From positions 1-64,000 of the forward strand of contig JAGWSR010000023.1 of the NCBI GenBank assembly GCA_028869385.1: 64,000 nt of DNA, given 5' to 3'. A model generated the notes under the pieces. It was not told the DNA's origin. It did no database searches and worked only from the letters and a program-made list of their open reading frames with translations. The position numbers and the translations under genes were made by a program. Shown here piece after piece: positions 17,633-25,130 of this stretch. The first letter of the stretch is position 1. Every line of letters begins with the position of its first letter. The stretch is from a bacterium (GTDB taxonomy: Bacteria > Vulcanimicrobiota > Vulcanimicrobiia > Vulcanimicrobiales > Vulcanimicrobiaceae).

Positions 17633-18565
17633 ATGGCAACGACCTATCCCACCACGCCGCAGGCGCTCGACGACGAGACCTACTCCAAGGTCACGTTCTG
17701 GATGCGCCTTCGCCGCCACCGCATGGCGATCGCGGGCGCCGTCGTGCTCTCGCTGATGCTGCTCGCGGCGATCTTCGCGAAATTTCTCGCGCCGTTCGAT
17801 CCGAACTTCATCGACAACGTGCACTGGCAAGGCACGCCGCTGCCGCCGTGCTTCCAGGACGGTTCGATCTGCGGCGGACACTTGCTCGGCACCGACGAGG
17901 TCGGCCGCGACCTGCTCTCGCGACTGCTCTTCGGCGCGCGCATCTCGCTCGAGGTCGGCATCTTCACCGTCGTGATCGAGGTGCTCATCGGCACGACGCT
18001 CGGCGCGCTCGCCGGCTACTATGGCGGCTGGGTGGACTGGCTGATCATGCGCGTGACCGACGTGTTTCTCTCGATCCCGCTGCTGCCGCTCTTGCTCGTG
18101 CTCACCGCGATCGTCGCGGCGAGTTCGTCGCGCGCGGCGCTGAACTTCGGCGTGATCGTGCTCATCATCGGCGCGCTCTCGTGGCCGTCGGTCGCGCGCC
18201 TCGTGCGCGCCTCGTTCTTGTCGCTACGCGAGCGCGAGTTCGCCGAGGCCGCGCGCGCGGTCGGCAACAACGACGGACGGATCATTTTCCGGCACTTGCT
18301 CCCCAACGCCGTGGCGCCGATCATCGTGCAGGCGACGCTCGACGTGGCGAACGTGATCATCTTGGAATCGGTGCTCTCGTTCCTCGGCTTCGGCATTCAG
18401 CCGCCGACCGCGTCGTGGGGCAACATGCTTGCGAACGCGCAGGCCAACCTGCAGATCGCCTGGTGGGCGGCGGTCTTCCCGGGCCTCTGCATCCTCCTCA
18501 CGACCCTCTCGATCAACTATATCGGCGACGGTCTGCGCGATGCACTTGACCCGAACATGAAGTAG
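17633..18565 (+). CDS. Oligopeptide/dipeptide ABC transporter permease (DppC/OppC type)
   Basis: A 310-aa partner of the permease 10 bases upstream. After a short cytoplasmic N-terminus and one helix comes a periplasmic stretch ending GTDEVGRDLLSRLLFGAR, the DppC/OppC hallmark. The EAA loop is EFAEAARAVGNNDGRIIFRHLLPN, and it closes with SWGNMLANAQ and INYIGDGLRDALDPNMK. The loop between helix 1 and GTDEVGRD contains two Cys (PPCFQDGSICGG) that could pair outside the membrane. A GGAAC site lies about eight bases before ATG 17633. Confidence 0.93.
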   Translation: MATTYPTTPQALDDETYSKVTFWMRLRRHRMAIAGAVVLSLMLLAAIFAKFLAPFDPNFIDNVHWQGTPLPPCFQDGSICGGHLLGTDEVGRDLLSRLLFGARISLEVGIFTVVIEVLIGTTLGALAGYYGGWVDWLIMRVTDVFLSIPLLPLLLVLTAIVAASSSRAALNFGVIVLIIGALSWPSVARLVRASFLSLREREFAEAARAVGNNDGRIIFRHLLPNAVAPIIVQATLDVANVIILESVLSFLGFGIQPPTASWGNMLANAQANLQIAWWAAVFPGLCILLTTLSINYIGDGLRDALDPNMK

Positions 18566-18619
18566 GCTATAGACTACCAAGGTTGTTCGGCCCGACCGCC
18601 TAGGTCGCGTGCCGAGTAT

Positions 18620-18703
18620 GCACAGGTGGCGGAATTGGTAGACGCACTAGCTTGAGGTGCTAGCGGGAGCAATCTCGTCCGAGTTCGAGTCTCGGCCCGT
18701 GCA
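18620..18703 (+). tRNA. tRNA-Leu (anticodon GAG)
   Basis: An 84-base class II tRNA. Acceptor strand 18620-18626 pairs with 18696-18702. The D-arm holds GGCGGAATTGGTAGACGC. The anticodon stem CTAGC/GCTAG frames loop TTGAGGT, giving anticodon GAG for CUC and CUU leucine codons. A long variable arm follows (GGGAGCAATCTCG), then T-arm CCGAG-TTCGAGT-CTCGG. The 3' CCA is not encoded. Pair 5:68 of the acceptor stem is an A-C mismatch. Confidence 0.95.
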
Positions 18704-18711
18704 GATTTCGA

Positions 18712-18741
18712 AAAGGTCCGAAGCAGCCGCTTCGGACCTTT
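18712..18741 (+). terminator. Intrinsic terminator after tRNA-Leu
   Basis: Perfect 13-bp arms at 18712-18724 and 18729-18741 around a 4-base loop AGCC, starting eight bases after the tRNA, followed by the pyrimidine-rich TCTCTATCTC. The stem is strong and begins with A and ends with T runs. It likely ends the tRNA transcript, and because the stem is symmetric it may also serve the minus-strand gene at 18755-18997. Confidence 0.85.
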
Positions 18742-18754
18742 CTCTATCTCAGGG

Positions 18755-18997
18755 TTAGGTATAGGGGCCGCAGGGTCCCCACTGGTGGGGCGGATGGCCG
18801 AGCAGTGTGGCGACGACGAGCGCGCCGTAGGCTGCGAACGCCAGGGTCACAAGGATCGCGTTGATCGCGAGCCCACGTCGGCGTCCGTACACGCCGAGCG
18901 CGATCATCACGAGCGCGGTCCCGCCGCCGTAGGGCCCGAGCAGCATGAGCGGCCCCGTCGGCTTGGCGGCGGCGATGGGGCGGACGTCATCAGGCAT
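18755..18997 (-). CDS. Small membrane protein of unknown function
   Basis: An 80-aa protein with two hydrophobic segments (about residues 16-36 and 43-65) separated by GRRRG, so the loop is probably cytoplasmic. It ends HPPHQWGPCGPYT, with one Cys in a Gly/Pro context. No family recognised and no clear ribosome binding site before ATG 18997. It stands alone between the tRNA terminator and the RND gene. Confidence 0.5.
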   Translation of the reverse strand: MPDDVRPIAAAKPTGPLMLLGPYGGGTALVMIALGVYGRRRGLAINAILVTLAFAAYGALVVATLLGHPPHQWGPCGPYT

Positions 18998-19152
18998 CGC
19001 TTGCGTGCCCCGAACGCGCAGGCCTGCAGCTTTGATCGCTCGCTTAGGACGCGCTCAGGGTTCGGGTGCTACGCTCGGGCCGGTCCGTTTCGAAACAACG
19101 AGCCGCATTCGCTCGTAGGGAAGGGCGAAGGTTCGTCCGAGGAGTTCATACC

Positions 19153-22100
19153 GTGTCGTTAACGCGCTTTGCCATCAGCCGCCCCGTGATCACCGCGATG
19201 CTCTTTGCGGCGCTTGCGATCTTCGGCACCATCGCGTACTTCCAACTAGGCCGCAGTTCGAACCCGCCCAACACGACCTTTCCCGTCGTCGTGGTCGCGG
19301 CCGGCTATCCGGGCGCCTCTCCCCAAGATATGGAGAAGCTCATCGTCAAGCCGATCGAAGATCAGCTCGACGGGATCGACAACCTCGACCAGGTGAGCGC
19401 GACCGCGCAAGAGGGCACGGCGAGCGTCGTCGTGCAGTTCAAGCTCGGTACGAACCTCGACCTCGCGGCGGTGGACGTGCAGCGCCGCGTCGACACGGCG
19501 CGCATCTACATGCCGAGCGACCTCAATCCGCCCTTCGTCTATAAGAATGGTGCGACGGAGCCGTTGCTCGATCTCGCGGTCAGCTCGAATTCCTTAAGCG
19601 AAGCGCAACTCGCCGATATCGCGAACAATCAGCTCGAGCCGCTGCTCAAACAGATTCCGAACGTGCAGACCGTCGATATCTTCGGCGCGGCCGATCGCGA
19701 GTTTCACGTGGAGCCCGATCCGAACCGTCTCGTCGGCGTCAACGCGACGCTGCAGGACGTCTTCAACAGCGTCGCGGCGAACAATCAAAAACTTCCCGGC
19801 GGTATCCTGCACTCGCCCACGCAAGAGGCGACCGTCTCGGTGAACGCCGATCTTCAGAACGTCGCCGACATCAGCGGCATTCCGCTCGTCGTGCCGGGCG
19901 GCGCGAATCGGTACATGAACGTGGGCAGCGTCGCGAAGGTGTACGACAGTCACGTCGAGATGCGCACGATCTCGAGCTACAACGGCTTGCCCCGTCTCTA
20001 CGTGAGCCTCGGACGCAACATCAATGCCGACGAGATCACCTCGACCAAGATCGCACGCGAGAAACTCAAGTCGATCGAGGCGCAGTTTCCGCAACTGCAA
20101 TTTCACGAAATCGACGCGCCGGCCGACTATACCGCGAAATCCCTCGCCGGAGTCGGTCAGTCGCTGATCGAAGGCATCTTCCTCACCGCGATCGTCATGC
20201 TGCTCTTTCTGCATGCGTGGCGCAACGCGGTGGTCGTGTTGGTCGCGATCCCGTCGTCGATTCTATCGACCTTCATCTTGATGAAGGCCTTCGGCTTTCA
20301 CATCGATTCGATGTCCATGATGGGGCTCTCGCTCATTATCGGTATCCTCGTGGACGACTCGATCGTCGTCTTGGAAAATATCACGAGGCATCGAGATTTG
20401 GGGGAAGATCCGACGAGCGCCGCGATCAACGGCCGTAACGAGATCGGCAGCGCCGCGGTCGCGATCACCATGGTCGATGTGGTCGTCTTTCTTCCGGTTG
20501 CGTTTCTCCCGGGCATCGTCGGCGCTTACCTCAAGGAGTTCGGCGCGGTCGTCGTGATCGCGACGCTCTTCTCGCTCTTCGTCTCCTTCACGCTCACGCC
20601 GCTGCTCGCGGCGAAGTGGAGCGTGCGCGAGCGTTCGGAGGCCAAGCCCGCGTGGCTGCTCGCCCTCGACGATCGCCGCGTGGATCTCGCCTTCGTCCTC
20701 GTCGGGGCGCTGCTCTTCGTCGCCGGCCATCTCACCGGCTGGCTCTGGCTCAAAGCCTTCGGCATCTTCGCGATCGCCGTCCTCGTGCTCAACGCCTTCG
20801 TGCACCGTTACGAGTGGCTGCTCGAGCAGTATCGTCAGAAGCTCCTCCCGTTCGCGCTCGAACATGGTTCCTTCGTGGTCTTTACCTGCACGGTGCTGCT
20901 CCTCAATGCACTCGCCGTCGTCGGCGGCGGCCAGAACGCGGTCGGACTTGACGCGGCGATCCTCATTTTGCTCGCGGTTACGTACGGTGCGGCGTGGATC
21001 GTGCGACGCAGGCGTGGGCCCGGGCGCGGCTTTCGCAGCCTCGGCAGTCACCGTCCACTCGCCGTCGCCACGTTCGTGATGCCGGTACTGCTCGCGCTCG
21101 CAATGTATCCGCTCAACGTCAATTTCGACTTCGTGCCGCAGACGCAAACCGGCCACATCAATATGAACGTGACCTATCCCGCCGGAACGCCGATTGACAC
21201 GACGAATGCCGGCGTGATGCGCCTGGCCCACGCGATCTTGAAGATTCAGGGCATCAAGGACGTCAGCACGACCGTCGGCCGCAAACCGTCGGGTTGGGGC
21301 AGCTCGATCGGCGGGAACTACGCGCAGTTGGGTGCCGACATGCAAGATAACTTGCGCGGCCAAACCAACGATACGATTCCGAAGATTCGCAAGCTCGCGT
21401 ATCTGGTTCCGGGTGCGAGCTTCCAAGTCGCGGGCGATAGCGGCAGCGGCTCGGGAAATGCGATCTTCTACTCGCTCTCCGGTCCGGAAGACGAGATCGG
21501 ACCGGCGGCGGAGAAGGTCGCGCAGATACTGCGCAGCACGCCGGGCTCGGTAAACGTGCAGACGAGCGCGGAGAACGGCGCGCCGCGCCTCAACGTGGAC
21601 ATCGATCGAGCGCGTTGCGCGGTGCTCGGCATCTCGCCCGCCGATGCGGCGGAGGTTGCGCGTCTCGCGGTCAGCGGTGGCGTGGCGACCAAGGTGCGCA
21701 GCGCCAACGGGCTCGTGGACGTACGCGTGCAGTTCCCGTACGACGCGCGCAACAGCGTTGATCAACTCAAAGACGTACGCGTGCGCTCGGCGACCGGCGT
21801 GCTGGTGCCGCTCGGCAGCATCGCGACCTTCACCTGGATGAAGGCGCCGACCAAGGTCGAGCGCTTGAATCGCGAGCGCGTGGTGAACGTGCTCGGCGAT
21901 GCGCTGCCGGGCTACTCGCTCGGTCAAGTCACGGCGCCGCTCGAGAAGAAGCTGAAAGAGCCGGGCTTTCTGCCGCCGGGCGTCGGCCTCACGGCGCAGG
22001 GCGACACGCAATTCATGCAAGAGACCTTCGCGAACATGGGCATCGCGCTGCTCACCTCGTTCATGCTCGTGTACATGCTGATGGTGATCCTCTACAGCTC

Positions 22101-22605
22101 GTTCGTCGAACCGCTGATCGTGATGTTCTCCGTTCCGCTCGCGGTGATCGGTGCGCTGATCTTCCTCGCCGTGATGGGTAAGCTGCAGCCCGAGCAGGGG
22201 CAGTCGCTCAACATCATCTCGATGCTCGGGATCATCATGCTCTTCGGACTCGTCGCGAAGAACGGCATCCTGTTGGTGGACTACTCGAATACGCTCTGCA
22301 AGCGCGGGATGCGCGTTCGCGAAGCGGTCCTGCAGGCAGCGACGACGCGCTTCCGCCCGATCGTCATGACGACGGCCGCGATGATCTTCGGCATGCTGCC
22401 GCTCGCGCTCGGCTTCGCCGAAGGCGGCGAGTGGCGCCAAGCGATGGGAACCGTGATCATCGGCGGGTTGCTAAGTTCGCTCGTGCTCACGCTCTTCATG
22501 GTGCCGATGATCTACAACACCTGGATGGGGGCGCTCGAGCGACGCGCCGACCGCCGTGCGGTCAAAGCCGAACTCGAAGGCACCGCAATACCCGCCCACA
22601 CGTAG
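19153..22605 (+). CDS. RND-family multidrug efflux transporter with extra membrane segments
   Basis: A 1150-aa inner-membrane pump of the AcrB/HAE1 group that exports hydrophobic compounds using proton flow. The start is GTG 19153 with GAGGAG nine bases upstream, giving SLTRFAISRPVITAML. Proton-relay residues are present: Asp401-Asp402 in helix 4 (GILVDDSIVVLENI) and Lys1036 in helix 10 (GLVAKNGILL). Between LTPLLAAKW (about 480) and the usual helix 7 (about 637) lies an insert with roughly four additional hydrophobic helices (near 510-530, 534-552, 574-594 and 600-620). No adaptor or TolC-like gene is adjacent. Confidence 0.93.
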   Translation: MSLTRFAISRPVITAMLFAALAIFGTIAYFQLGRSSNPPNTTFPVVVVAAGYPGASPQDMEKLIVKPIEDQLDGIDNLDQVSATAQEGTASVVVQFKLGTNLDLAAVDVQRRVDTARIYMPSDLNPPFVYKNGATEPLLDLAVSSNSLSEAQLADIANNQLEPLLKQIPNVQTVDIFGAADREFHVEPDPNRLVGVNATLQDVFNSVAANNQKLPGGILHSPTQEATVSVNADLQNVADISGIPLVVPGGANRYMNVGSVAKVYDSHVEMRTISSYNGLPRLYVSLGRNINADEITSTKIAREKLKSIEAQFPQLQFHEIDAPADYTAKSLAGVGQSLIEGIFLTAIVMLLFLHAWRNAVVVLVAIPSSILSTFILMKAFGFHIDSMSMMGLSLIIGILVDDSIVVLENITRHRDLGEDPTSAAINGRNEIGSAAVAITMVDVVVFLPVAFLPGIVGAYLKEFGAVVVIATLFSLFVSFTLTPLLAAKWSVRERSEAKPAWLLALDDRRVDLAFVLVGALLFVAGHLTGWLWLKAFGIFAIAVLVLNAFVHRYEWLLEQYRQKLLPFALEHGSFVVFTCTVLLLNALAVVGGGQNAVGLDAAILILLAVTYGAAWIVRRRRGPGRGFRSLGSHRPLAVATFVMPVLLALAMYPLNVNFDFVPQTQTGHINMNVTYPAGTPIDTTNAGVMRLAHAILKIQGIKDVSTTVGRKPSGWGSSIGGNYAQLGADMQDNLRGQTNDTIPKIRKLAYLVPGASFQVAGDSGSGSGNAIFYSLSGPEDEIGPAAEKVAQILRSTPGSVNVQTSAENGAPRLNVDIDRARCAVLGISPADAAEVARLAVSGGVATKVRSANGLVDVRVQFPYDARNSVDQLKDVRVRSATGVLVPLGSIATFTWMKAPTKVERLNRERVVNVLGDALPGYSLGQVTAPLEKKLKEPGFLPPGVGLTAQGDTQFMQETFANMGIALLTSFMLVYMLMVILYSSFVEPLIVMFSVPLAVIGALIFLAVMGKLQPEQGQSLNIISMLGIIMLFGLVAKNGILLVDYSNTLCKRGMRVREAVLQAATTRFRPIVMTTAAMIFGMLPLALGFAEGGEWRQAMGTVIIGGLLSSLVLTLFMVPMIYNTWMGALERRADRRAVKAELEGTAIPAHT

Positions 22606-22650
22606 AATCAAACGGTGTTCATCGCTCCGTTCGCGGGTACGAACGGGGCG

Positions 22651-23700
22651 ATGAACAGCACGATTGCACGCCGGACGGCCGTCGCGGCCGTCGCTTCCGC
22701 CGCTCTCTGCGCCACGCTCGCGACGCCCCCGGTGCTCGCGCGCGACGTGACCGTCGTGGTGAACGGATCGCAACTCCAGTTCGACCAGCCGCCGATCGAG
22801 CGCGCCGGGCGCGTCTTCGTGCCGCTGCGCGGCGTCTTCGAGCGCCTTGGCGCGAGCGTCGTCTATCAGAACGGCGAGATCAACGCGACCGGCAACGGGC
22901 GCTCGATCTCGCTTCACGTCGGGTCCACCCAAGCAAGCGTGAACGGGCAGACGCAGTATCTCGACGTCGCGCCCTTTATCGTCGGCTCGCGCACGCTCGT
23001 GCCGTTGCGCTTCGTCGCGCAGGCGCTCGGCGCCGCCGTGGACTGGAACAACAGCGACGCGACGGTGACGATCACCGGCGGTTCCGGCGCGTCGTACGTG
23101 CCGCCGAGCAATCCGTCGTTCCACCTCGTCAACGTGCGTCCGAGCGGATCGGTTCGCACGCTGGACCCGGCGATTCACGCGGGCTTTAGCGAGGGAGTGC
23201 GGCAAGGCACGCTGCGCGTAAGCATCGACGGTCGCGAAGTGACCGGCGACGTCTATTCCAACGCCAACGGCTTCGATGTGACGCCCCCGTTCCAACTCGC
23301 GGCGGGAACGCATCGCGTGAACGTCAGCGGAATGACGCAGGCGGGGGCGCAGTTTTCGACGGGGTGGAGCTTCGCGACCGGCGGGGCGGCGGGTGCGAAT
23401 TACCTGCGCAACATCATCCCCGCGCCGAACGCCCGCGTGGGCTCGAACTTCAACCTCTCCGGCCGCACGTTGCCTGGCTCGCAGGTGAAGATCGTCGCGA
23501 ACGGTGAGGCGAGTGCGCTCGGAGGCATCCTGCAGATCGGTACGGGCACGTATCAGACCTCCACGCAAGCCGACGGCAACGGCGTCTTCAACGCGAACAT
23601 CGTCTTGAGCGGCGTGAGCGGGACCCTCGTGCGCGTGCTGATCCAGTCCACCGCCCCGGATGGCTCCTCGACGGAACGCTCCTTCACGTACGCGATGTAG
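22651..23700 (+). CDS. Secreted protein with copper-amine-oxidase N-terminal-like (stalk) domain
   Basis: A 349-aa secreted protein. ATG 22651 gives a good signal peptide (cut near VLARD). Residues ~35-150 are the stalk domain named after the copper amine oxidase N-terminus, here without the oxidase: VVVNGSQLQFDQPPIERAGR, FVPLRGVFERLGA, and a second half with FIVGSRTLVPLRFVAQALGA and VTITGG. Two beta-sandwich-like parts follow, with NFNLSGRTLPGSQVKI. Such domains are common in cell-surface proteins of Firmicutes and some other phyla. It is 45 bases after the RND gene; a functional link is not shown. Confidence 0.85.
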   Translation: MNSTIARRTAVAAVASAALCATLATPPVLARDVTVVVNGSQLQFDQPPIERAGRVFVPLRGVFERLGASVVYQNGEINATGNGRSISLHVGSTQASVNGQTQYLDVAPFIVGSRTLVPLRFVAQALGAAVDWNNSDATVTITGGSGASYVPPSNPSFHLVNVRPSGSVRTLDPAIHAGFSEGVRQGTLRVSIDGREVTGDVYSNANGFDVTPPFQLAAGTHRVNVSGMTQAGAQFSTGWSFATGGAAGANYLRNIIPAPNARVGSNFNLSGRTLPGSQVKIVANGEASALGGILQIGTGTYQTSTQADGNGVFNANIVLSGVSGTLVRVLIQSTAPDGSSTERSFTYAM

Positions 23701-23745
23701 CGCGTCGCGCCGGGTTCCGAAGTGTTCCGGGGCCCGGCGCGGAAT

Positions 23746-24378
23746 GTGACGCTCGTGCGAATTGACATATGGAGCGACGTCGTCTGCCCGTGGTGCTACA
23801 TCGGCGTCACGCGCTTCGAGCGGGCGCTCGAAGGGTTCGAGGGCGACGTCGAGATCACGTTGCACCCGTTTCAGCTCGATCCGGAGGCGCCGATTCCCGG
23901 CGTGCCCGCGCGCGAGCGCTACCGCGCCAAGTTTGGCGACGAAGCCGAAGCGATTCTCGCGCGGGTGACCGCGGAGGCTGCATCCGACGGGCTCGTCTTC
24001 GACTTCGATCGCGCGCGTACGGCGAACACCTTCGACGCACATCGCGCCATCGCGTTCGCGCGGCGGTTCGGTAAGGATCGCGAGCTCGAACGCTCGCTCT
24101 TCGCGGCATATTTTACCGAAGGGCTCGACGTGAGCGATCGCGGGGTGCTCGCGGATCGCGCCGCGGCGCTCGGAGTGGATCGCGCGGCGCTCGTCGCGCA
24201 CTTGGACGGCGACGAGGGTGTCGACGAGTTACGCCGCGCCTTCGGCGAGGCGTTCGACCGCGGCATCACAGCCGTTCCGACCTTCGTCTTCGAGGATGAG
24301 TTTGCCGTACCCGGCGCGGTGGATGCTGCGACGTTTCGACGCATCCTCGAACAGATGCGCGCGATGAGCGGCGCATGA
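23746..24378 (+). CDS. DsbA-family oxidoreductase (FrnE-like)
   Basis: A 210-aa cytoplasmic thioredoxin-fold protein. It begins VRIDIWSDVVCPWCYIG, with the CPWC active site at residues 14-17, has the inserted helical domain typical of FrnE/2-hydroxychromene isomerase-like DsbA relatives, and carries the cis-proline in ITAVPTFVFEDEFAVPGA. It likely acts as a disulfide isomerase or oxidoreductase on small thiols or proteins. Start GTG 23746 is chosen by position; GTG 23755 is also possible. It overlaps the next gene by 4 bases. Confidence 0.9.
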   Translation: MTLVRIDIWSDVVCPWCYIGVTRFERALEGFEGDVEITLHPFQLDPEAPIPGVPARERYRAKFGDEAEAILARVTAEAASDGLVFDFDRARTANTFDAHRAIAFARRFGKDRELERSLFAAYFTEGLDVSDRGVLADRAAALGVDRAALVAHLDGDEGVDELRRAFGEAFDRGITAVPTFVFEDEFAVPGAVDAATFRRILEQMRAMSGA

Positions 24379-25127
24379 CGCGCCGCGCGCTCGTTACGGG
24401 AGCCGCGAGCGGCTTGGCCGCGGGGATCGCCGCGGCGCTCGCAGCCGACGGATTCGCGCACGTCGCCATCACCTATCGAACGACGCCGCCCGATGCGGTG
24501 CTGCGATCGATCGAGCGAGCGGGCGCATCGGCGAGCGCGACGCGCATCGACTTTCTCGACGATCCGGCGATCGTAGAATCGGCACTCGCGTCGGCGAGTG
24601 CCGAGGCCGGGCCGTTCGACACGCTCGTGCATGCCGTCGGTCCGATGGTCGTGAAGCGCTTCGAACGTCTCGACCTCGACGACTACCGCGAGATGTTCGA
24701 CGGCAACGTGCGCAGCGCGGTGCTCGCGGCGCGCGCGGTGCTGCCGACGATGCGCGCGGCCGGCTTCGGGCGCATCGTGCTCTTCGGCATGAACGGTTCG
24801 AGCGAGACGCGGCCGTTTCGCGGCTTCACGCTGCACGGTGCGGCGAAGAGCGCGGTGGTCGCCTTCGGGCGTGCGCTCGCGGTCGAAGAAGCGCCGCACG
24901 GCATCACCGTCAACCTCATCGAACCCGGACACATTCGCGATAAACGCATCGCGCGCGCCGACGCCATGAACGTGCCGAGTCCCGCGCCGCGCGGGCGAGC
25001 GGGCAGCTACGAGGATGTCGCCGACGTGGTACGCTTTCTCGTGGCTCCCGAGCGCGACTACGTCACGGGCGCGGTGATCGCGGTCGGCGGGGGGTTGACG
25101 CAGGCCGACGAGCGAAACGCGACCTAG
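24375..25127 (+). CDS. Short-chain dehydrogenase/reductase with altered active site
   Basis: A 250-aa Rossmann protein of the SDR family: TGAASGLAAGIA near the N-terminus, a central NVRSAVLAARAVLP helix, and the FabG-like end FLVAPERDYVTGAVIAVGGG. The catalytic Tyr of YxxxK is replaced: the motif reads HGAAK with His154 and Lys158. The nucleotide motif also lacks one of its three Gly. It may be a non-catalytic or altered reductase, possibly using the PTPS/FabG-like scaffold for another purpose. Start ATG 24375 is coupled to the DsbA-like gene. Confidence 0.87.
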   Translation: MTRRALVTGAASGLAAGIAAALAADGFAHVAITYRTTPPDAVLRSIERAGASASATRIDFLDDPAIVESALASASAEAGPFDTLVHAVGPMVVKRFERLDLDDYREMFDGNVRSAVLAARAVLPTMRAAGFGRIVLFGMNGSSETRPFRGFTLHGAAKSAVVAFGRALAVEEAPHGITVNLIEPGHIRDKRIARADAMNVPSPAPRGRAGSYEDVADVVRFLVAPERDYVTGAVIAVGGGLTQADERNAT

Positions 25128-25130
25128 TCC

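Noticed and set aside
20263-22440. 725-codon open frame antisense to the RND gene
   Set aside because: Its translation is dominated by Arg, His, Glu and Asp and has no motifs; it mirrors codon bias of the pump gene.
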